The notes beneath the pieces are model-generated. The model saw nothing but the letters and a program-made list of their open reading frames with translations, had not been told where the DNA came from and did not search any database. 64,000 nt of DNA from Xiphias gladius (Eukaryota; Chordata; Actinopteri; Istiophoriformes; Xiphiidae), in the NCBI RefSeq assembly GCF_016859285.1, contig NC_053420.1, positions 10,341,501 to 10,405,500 on the forward strand, in the 5' to 3' direction. This document shows positions 57,501 to 64,000 of the stretch, piece after piece; position 1 is the stretch's first letter, and each line of letters starts with the position of its first letter. The position numbers and the translations under genes were made by a program.

Positions 57501-60500
57501 AAGTGCCTCAAGTTGTCGTAATTGTGGAAATTGAAGAGTGACACGAGCTCCTGAGGATAAGATACAGCTTTTATTTAGTTAAAAGAGAAAAACACAAGGA
57601 TTCAACTGAAAACACAAACCTATGGAGTCACTGTGGAGCTGCTACATCACAGATGACCAATAGGTTGTGATCTGGACGTTATTTTCAACCTCTTTCACAT
57701 TGTTTTCTCTGTAGAAAAGCTTTACATTTTACATCTTGGTGATATTAATGGTTTGAGTCAAAACTTTCAGATTTTTGGCTTGCGTATAAAGTTCACTTTG
57801 GCTTCACCTGGTGACAAGAAGAAGAAAAAGGCAGTGGCAGACAGTAATCCATCAGAATGATTCGATGCTATAATCCCATAACAGCTGATAAGTATATTTA
57901 TTAAAGCATCTACTTCTTTGCTAGAAAGAGACTAAATGCAAAGACACAAAAGGCAGAGTGCACGTCTTCCTCTTGCCTGACAGAAGTGTATTCCCCGGAC
58001 GCTGTTTCCAACTCTGTCCAGCGGAGGAGACCAACACATTACTCCCATCACGTTGGGGATCACCAGCAGTATTGCACCAGACACGCCGGATTTGGCAGGC
58101 AAGCCCACCTGGGAGATGAGAGCAAGAAGCTCTGTGTGGGATTTGTTTCAGGTCATCAAACGAACAGGCATTACCTTCACAGCGAACGACGAGTATGGGT
58201 TTGCTTTTGGGTTAGAGCGGTGGTGTGGTGGTACAGTCACCTTCTAGTGGTTACTCACATGAAAAGCCATCTGGCCCGAAAAGTCGTACATGCCGCATGA
58301 GTGCATGAGACTCAAAGTGTTCCGCACTGCCTCGGCACTCAGGACACGCTCGCCTGTGATCGGACAAATTCCCCCGTTGGCCAGAGTGGCAGCCATGATA
58401 CTCCCTGATTCACAGGTCACCTCGATTGAGCACAGCTGAGAGCAGAGGAGGGTAAGGTTATGGTTGAGACGTTTGGAACTACAGTATTTTTGTTTCAGCT
58501 AAATTAATATCAGGATCCACATGAATAATAATAAAAAAAAGGTTGTTTAATGATTCTTCATGAAATGCTGTATTCATGACATAGAAGTTTACCTGGAAGT
58601 AGAAGTCTAAGGCATCGATCATATCCGCCCAAGGTGGAAAACACTGGTGAATGAAATGCGATCATCATGACTGTTTGATTGACTAACATTGTACAGATAT
58701 ACGATGATTTCTCAATCAGAAAATCAAGATTATGTCAGCCAATTCATAAAGCTCTCTCTTGGTCTGGCCCCTCAAACGAGATCAATTTTTCTCGTTGGGA
58801 GACCCTACCGGGGACTATTACCCTCGACAACACAGCTCCCAGGGGTGGCGCCATGGGGGAAGGTCACGCATAACCCCTCTAACATGATGAAGTGGTGATG
58901 CAAGGAGGGGTGTGGGAGATGTATGGAGAGGCCACAGAGAAGGCGTTTTATTTGGCCCCAAAGATGATTGGACTAGCAAACTGATGAGGGCAGCAAAAAT
59001 GGAAGGAAAGTCGAGTTTTGATATTTTATTGGAAGCATAAAAGGAAGGAAATTTTAGAAAAGACTTAGTTGTATTCTGTGGCTAGAAATAATTGTAGGAA
59101 TATTGGGCTCAAAAATCCAAAGGAAAAAAAAAAAAAACTTAAAAAAGAAAAAACGTAAAATAACGAAAATAGTACAGTGAAGAGGCATATTTTTACTGGT
59201 TCCTGAAAATTATTACATTTGAAAATATGTTGTTTCCCCCCCGGAAAACAATGATATCTAGGTTTTCAAAAGATTAGCTTATCTTTGCCACTGTATATAA
59301 TATGTAGAATTCAAACAATGAATCCATTAATCGATTAGTCAACTGACAGAAAATGAATCTACTGATGATGGGTTGATTGTTTGAGTCATTTTTTCTAGCA
59401 AAAGGCCAAACATTCTCTGGTTTCAGCTTCTCCAGTGAGAGCATTTGCTGCTTTTCTCTATTTCATATCATGAAAAAACTGAATATCTTTAGGTTTTGGA
59501 CTGTTGGTCGGACAAAACCAGACACTGAAAGACATCACTGTGGCTTCAGGAAATTGTTATGGGCATTTTTCAGGGTTTCTGGTGTTTTATAGACCAATCA
59601 TTTAATAAAGAAAATGGTTTGTTGTAGCCCAATTTCTATGTACAAACTCTGTAAAAGAACATGAAACATACATGTGAAAGCACAACACCCAGTTAGTGTG
59701 TAAACATTAAGCTTTCTCTCAAACAGATGCAACAGAAAATAAAAAGGGTTTATAATCCTGCATATTTTAGCACTGTAAGAAAATGTACTGTAACTGACCT
59801 TCTTCTCTTTCATGTAATATCCAATGGCGAAGTTTCTGTCACCTGTTTCTTTTTCTGACTGGAACCTGAGACAGACAATCGGAAGGGGTCAACGCTGAAA
59901 CAACAATAATTCAATGGGGCAGTGGACGGGCGATCTGCCTAACACTGCCGTGGAACTTAGGTGTGTTAAATGAAGATATATAACGACAACATACCTCTTA
60001 ATTATTTGACAGTGTACTCACGTGGCATTGCTGAATCCAACATATTCTTGGCCAGCCATCCTTTTCACAAACTCCATAACCTAGGCAAATGAAGACAAAA
60101 ATGTATGTGTACCGCAGTGTCTCTCTGTCCACTGAGATGATCATGCCACAGTTTGCTATTCATGGTCGTAACAGAGAAGAAAGTCCGAGGCACAGTACTT
60201 ACATAGTCAAACTTCTCTGCCTTATTTGAACGAGGCTGAAAACAAAGCGAGAGTCGTTTGCTTGTATAAGAATATGCTGATTGCAACTGCCACGTTCATG
60301 AAAACTAAATATGACTTCAGTGTGATTAATAACACAGGGTGAAACGATGCATGAATGTATCGCTGATTGCATCATTTAACATCCTATTATCATTGGGTAC
60401 AGCAAGAGGGGAAAGATGCAGTGATCATAAACCACAGAGTTCAGGCAGAGGTCAGGAGGCATTTCACAAAACAGGACTACAAACACCCGTGAAAAAAAAA

Positions 60501-63496
60501 AGGTCCTTCCGATCCCTTTTGTTTTCTGGTTTGAATCTGTAAGACAAACCTTGTGAATATGCCAAAGAAAAGCCGTGATATTCAGAAAATAAGAGATTTC
60601 TCAAAATATTCCATGTATCAGGATATTTTGAAGTTATATAAATAACTTGCCACTGCTGCTTTATAACATTTCCCCCGGGCTTTGTCATAAAGATCATCGT
60701 CACATCAGCAGACTCGCTCAGCGACTTGCAGGCTCTAAACTAGAACACACTGCACATAACGGGGCTAAATGGGGTTTATTATTTAAAATAAGTCACAAAA
60801 ACAAGACGGCTGTTTTTTTCCGGAAAACCGTTTTAACTGTTGGCCATGGTCTAATTAAAATGTTTCAATGACACACAAAATCATCTATAAAACTTCAAAA
60901 CAGTACTGACAACAAATGTCCGGCACTTAATGGGATGAATGTGCTTGCAACAATCTACAAAATGCATTTTACAGCAAGATTGTTCCAGACTTTTCATGCA
61001 TGGACAAGACCAAATTTTAAAGACATTCCACAAATTCCCCAACCAGTGGGAATCTTGTCATTTTTTAAAGATAATTAATTAATTCAAATTATACAGTTAA
61101 CTTTTTAAAAAGTATACACAGTCTACCACTTGTGGGACTCCGAAGTACAAGTAACAGTGAATTTTTCCATGGCACGGACATGCTGTGTACTGGACGTGCT
61201 AACTCAATTATCACGCACCAGGCTGTGCATGTCCATCTGTTTACCTTGATAAGAGAGCTGATCACTATGGCTCCAGCGTTCACCATTGGGTTGTGGGGTT
61301 TATCTGGAGGAAAGGACAACAAGATAAGGTACCACGTTGATGAGGGGTTCCGTACTAAATAGCAGCTTTGTAAAAAGGGAGTTTCATTTAATTTAATCGG
61401 TCAGACCAAATATGAAAAAGCAAAGAAAATAGTAATAAATACAGAAAAAATTCACGTAGTCGTGAAGGGACCTGAGGTGTTTGTCTGGCATGTGTATGAA
61501 ACATGTTCTGAACATGCTGAGCTGCAGACCCATCGACACATTAAAACAAAGGGGTAAAAGAACACATCACAATCAACTCTAATATTTCCTGAAAGTACTT
61601 GGTCCTTTTTAAATCTCATGCAGCTGAAATTCTGAACAGGCTGTAATTCACTTGTTACTTTTAGGCTAGTTTGAGAAAAACAGAAAACAAGCTGAATACA
61701 GCACAACTCACACTTCTTTCCGTTATCGATTAATCTGTTGATTATTTTTATGACCAAACAACTGTTTGTTTAGTCAATTGAATGTTTTAAAAACAGCGAC
61801 AATAATAGAGAAAAATGGAAAGTGACCAGCTTTGATTGAAAAATGACTCAAACGATTCATAAATAAGCAAAATAGTTTGCTGGTTAATTTTCTGTCAGTT
61901 GACCAATGCACTAATGGTTTCAGCTCTAGGGCTTGCTTCATTATTTGGTTGTCCTTTGAGGAGAGAGATAAACTGTTTTGGTTGCCCCTCTCCAGTGTAA
62001 TTAGAAGACGTCCACGGCTTCATTTCTTGCTTGTTTCGGAGCAAAAAAAACCAAAAACCTAAACTTTTAAAAAAGATATGATGTGGTAGAAATTTCAGCT
62101 GGAGGAAGATGTAATCCATCCAGTGAGCGTTACAGTCAGTAAAGGAAACTCCTAGAAGTAAATTGTCTGGCGCAGCAGACATACTGTACGTATCTACTCA
62201 TACCTTATAGGTTTCTTTCTCCTGTCGCTTCAAACTAGAAGTGTCATTTACAGTCCAACAGCACAGCGACAGGGCCTTACACACCTTCATCATCCAGTGA
62301 GAGCATGTTGAACTTGAGTCCGCTGGGCTCCATGCCAACATAATGGTGGACCTCCTCCGTTCCCGCCTCATGGACGGCGATGGCGTACTGCAGGGGCTTC
62401 ACACAGGACTGCAGGCAGAACGGCTGCTTGGTGTCACCCACTGAGTGCCTGGAGGGAAAAGGAACCAAGACGAAACTTTTGAGAAGCAAAGGATCCCGGA
62501 AATTATGGTTCCAGGCCCACGTTAAGTGTCACACCCGGTCTACCCAGGAACACCACAGTCGTGACAGCAGTCGTCACTCAGCAGCGGCGACTGGGCAGTT
62601 TGAGGGTGAGCCGAGAGCTTTCAACCATATCACACAGTTTCTCAGCATGGTTGAAATCAAATCCATCTCAAGATTTAGGCTAACATGGATGAGAAGTGAT
62701 TGTAGTGTTCCGAAAAACTGAAATTTAAACATATACAGTTCAATGACGAGTGGGAAAACGCCATCTGCAAAGGAAGATCGTGTTATACGATCGAAAGCTC
62801 CGGAACTGCTACTGAATGGACCTTGGGGTGAGAATATTTGGTCAAGTACAAATCTGGATTTCTTACCTCTGGCCATCCACTGTACACAACGACATGCCCC
62901 ACAGTTCTGGGCTAAACTTGGCCAACTGGGGGATGTAGTCTGCGACCTAAAGCCAGGAAGCACAAGGGAAACACAGAAGTCAGATCACACAATTTCCGAT
63001 TTAGACAAGATGTCAGTAGAAAATGATTTTGTAGGAGTAGGCAGATGGAGTAAGGAAGAGTCAGTGAAATGGGACACAGTAAGGATTCCTACAGTACGCA
63101 TTTTCTGTCAGCAGCATGAATTTGAAAAAAAGCCACGGCAACATTTAACTGTCAATTGTTCTTGACTACACCACATACAGGACATATCACAATATGTGAA
63201 ATGCGGTAGGTATAAGAATCAGTATTCACATGTATGCAGGGACTAAACCATGCTGTTTTTCCATGTTTCTACACCCGTTATATGAAGCATTTCCCTCAAC
63301 ACAGAAGAGCCGGAAATTCACAACTAAGATTTCCATTCATAAGGAACAAACAAACAACACACATACCTTCCCATCACTTTGGTTTTGCACTCTGTTGTAG
63401 ATTTCATTGATTTTTTGTGCAAACACATCAAACTCAGGGATGATAAATTTCTTTCTGAAGGCCTGGATCAACAAGACGACGTTTCCACCAACACAT
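54556..63496 (-). CDS. gls2: Glutaminase 2-like (kidney/liver-type glutaminase), last 15 coding exons
   Basis: Mitochondrial enzyme that hydrolyses glutamine to glutamate and ammonia. Exons complement(join(54556..54712,55223..55286,56862..56938,57316..57377,57458..57550,57977..58108,58259..58435,58593..58643,59799..59865,60022..60080,60204..60236,61245..61303,62285..62448,62867..62946,63367..63496)) give the C-terminal 467 residues of a protein of about 600; the 5' exons lie to the right of the window. Catalytic features present are the Ser-x-x-Lys motif (QSCVKPL), Tyr in ADYIPQL, Asn in MVNAGA, Glu and Asn in [11 protein letters not shown], Tyr in CGMYDFSG and the Val of AKSGVSG. Ankyrin-type repeats follow ([30 protein letters not shown]). 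The last repeat, WGN-P-DDAVQF, fits GLS2 better than GLS. All introns are GT-AG except one GC-AG (donor at 57976). The protein ends I-E-G-M-V. The fish paralogue (gls2a or gls2b) was not resolved. Confidence 0.94.
57977..58108 (-). CDS. gls2: gls2 exon followed by a GC splice donor
   Basis: The 132-nt exon encodes 44 residues from [11 protein letters not shown] to GIHFCQ and ends CAG|GCAAGA. The next exon begins [12 protein letters not shown] after TCCTCAG. The junction is supported because both sides match glutaminase without gap and no GT lies nearby in frame. CAG|GCAAG is the usual context of GC-AG introns. Confidence 0.9.
59320..59615. mobile_element. MITE-like repeat, GATTAATC family, in a gls2 intron
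   Basis: Contains CCATTAATCGATTAGTCAAC, TGTTTGAGTCATTTTTTCTA, GGTTTCAGCTTCTCC and TTTTGGACTGTTGGTCGGAC, matching the family at 43779-44092 and 61715-61928. Non-coding. Confidence 0.7.
61715..61928. mobile_element. MITE-like repeat, GATTAATC family, in a gls2 intron
   Basis: Contains GTTATCGATTAATCTGTTGA, AAAATGACTCAAACGATTCA and a TGGTTTCAGCTCTA end. The GTTGACCAATGCACTAATGG part mirrors the start, as in an inverted-repeat element. Non-coding. Confidence 0.7.
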
Positions 63497-64000
63497 CTGA
63501 AAGATAAACAACGTAATGCAGAGCACTTACTGAAAATTAGATGTTTTCTTTGTTATTGCAATAACATAGTACATGCGGTGTGTGTGTCTGTGTGTGTGTA
63601 TGCGCGCGTGCGTGCATGCAATTCTCAGTAAGAGTGGGGAGCAGCTGCAAGCTATCAGTCTGAGCAACATGCCTTTGCTTTCACCAGCATGACAGTATAT
63701 AAAGCTGACATGACCTGACACACGCTACATAAAACTGAATTTACCACAGGCTGCCTACAGGTTTCACTGAAGTGCTGAATGACTTGAATGGCTAGCTATA
63801 GATCAATCAACAGAGAAAACAGTGATAAGAAAATATGTTTTTTATTAGATATTTATCTTTACCTATTTAAAAGCAAATGCAGGGTTGATTGCAGATCCAA
63901 GAAATGATAACAAATTATTTGAAATATCAGCGTATTTCCGTGACATTAGTCAGGTGAATTCTTTTAAAACGTATTGTAGTGTCGTGCAATTTCATAAAAG
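63497..64000 (-). other. gls2 upstream intron (partial)
   Basis: Sequence upstream of the first visible gls2 exon up to the window end; no further exon was recognised. A degenerate GT/GC-rich repeat (GTGTGTCTGTGTGTGTG then ATGCGCGCGTGCGTGCATGC) lies at 63579-63620. The missing N-terminal exons (mitochondrial targeting and the region before K-C-V-x-x-N) should be to the right. Confidence 0.6.

Noticed and set aside
62380-63165. 113- and 140-codon plus-strand open frames near the right end
   Set aside because: Antisense of gls2 exons and introns with no independent support.

Overview
This looks like chromosomal DNA of a ray-finned (teleost) fish. Genes are split into short exons by GT-AG introns, the non-coding DNA is AT-rich with long CA/TG microsatellites, and there are L2-type LINE fragments and several miniature inverted-repeat elements of kinds I recognise from fish genomes. 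Nothing bacterial, viral or organellar was seen.

Left third (1-17.3 kb, minus strand): the 5' part of an acid-sensing ion channel gene, asic1-like. Coding exon 1 (16950-17311) and exon 2 (8069-8264) are present. Later exons must lie to the left of the window. From 17.3 to 30.8 kb I found no convincing gene, but there is a diverged, roughly 445-bp tandem repeat next to the asic1 5' end.

Centre (30.9-46.1 kb, plus strand): a head-to-tail cluster of three pancreatic elastase genes (cela1 family), called A, B and C here. Each has eight coding exons of nearly identical sizes, a TATA box, a shared upstream GTGATAA + E-box block and a poly(A) signal. A and C keep the His-Asp-Ser triad. B has an intact 272-residue frame but its catalytic serine is phenylalanine (GDFGGP), so it should encode a secreted, catalytically dead elastase homologue. 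A fourth, decayed copy (exons 5-7 only) lies at 50.5-53.3 kb. Two L2 LINE copies in direct orientation flank gene C, and intron 2 of gene C holds broken exon 3 pieces. Both point to an actively rearranging array.

Right part (54.6-63.5 kb, minus strand): the last 15 coding exons of a mitochondrial glutaminase, gls2-like, with its 5' exons to the right of the window. It is tail-to-tail with the elastase array. ASIC1, CELA1 and GLS2 all lie on human 12q13, so the block is conserved linkage in compact form. The genes have unrelated jobs: neuronal proton sensing, dietary protein digestion and glutamine breakdown.

The observation most worth following is the Ser-to-Phe elastase B. Others are the asic1 donor site that is itself the start of a CA/TG microsatellite, a GC-AG intron and altered PDZ-type tail in gls2, and a 60-bp inverted repeat with 58 matches in asic1 intron 1.
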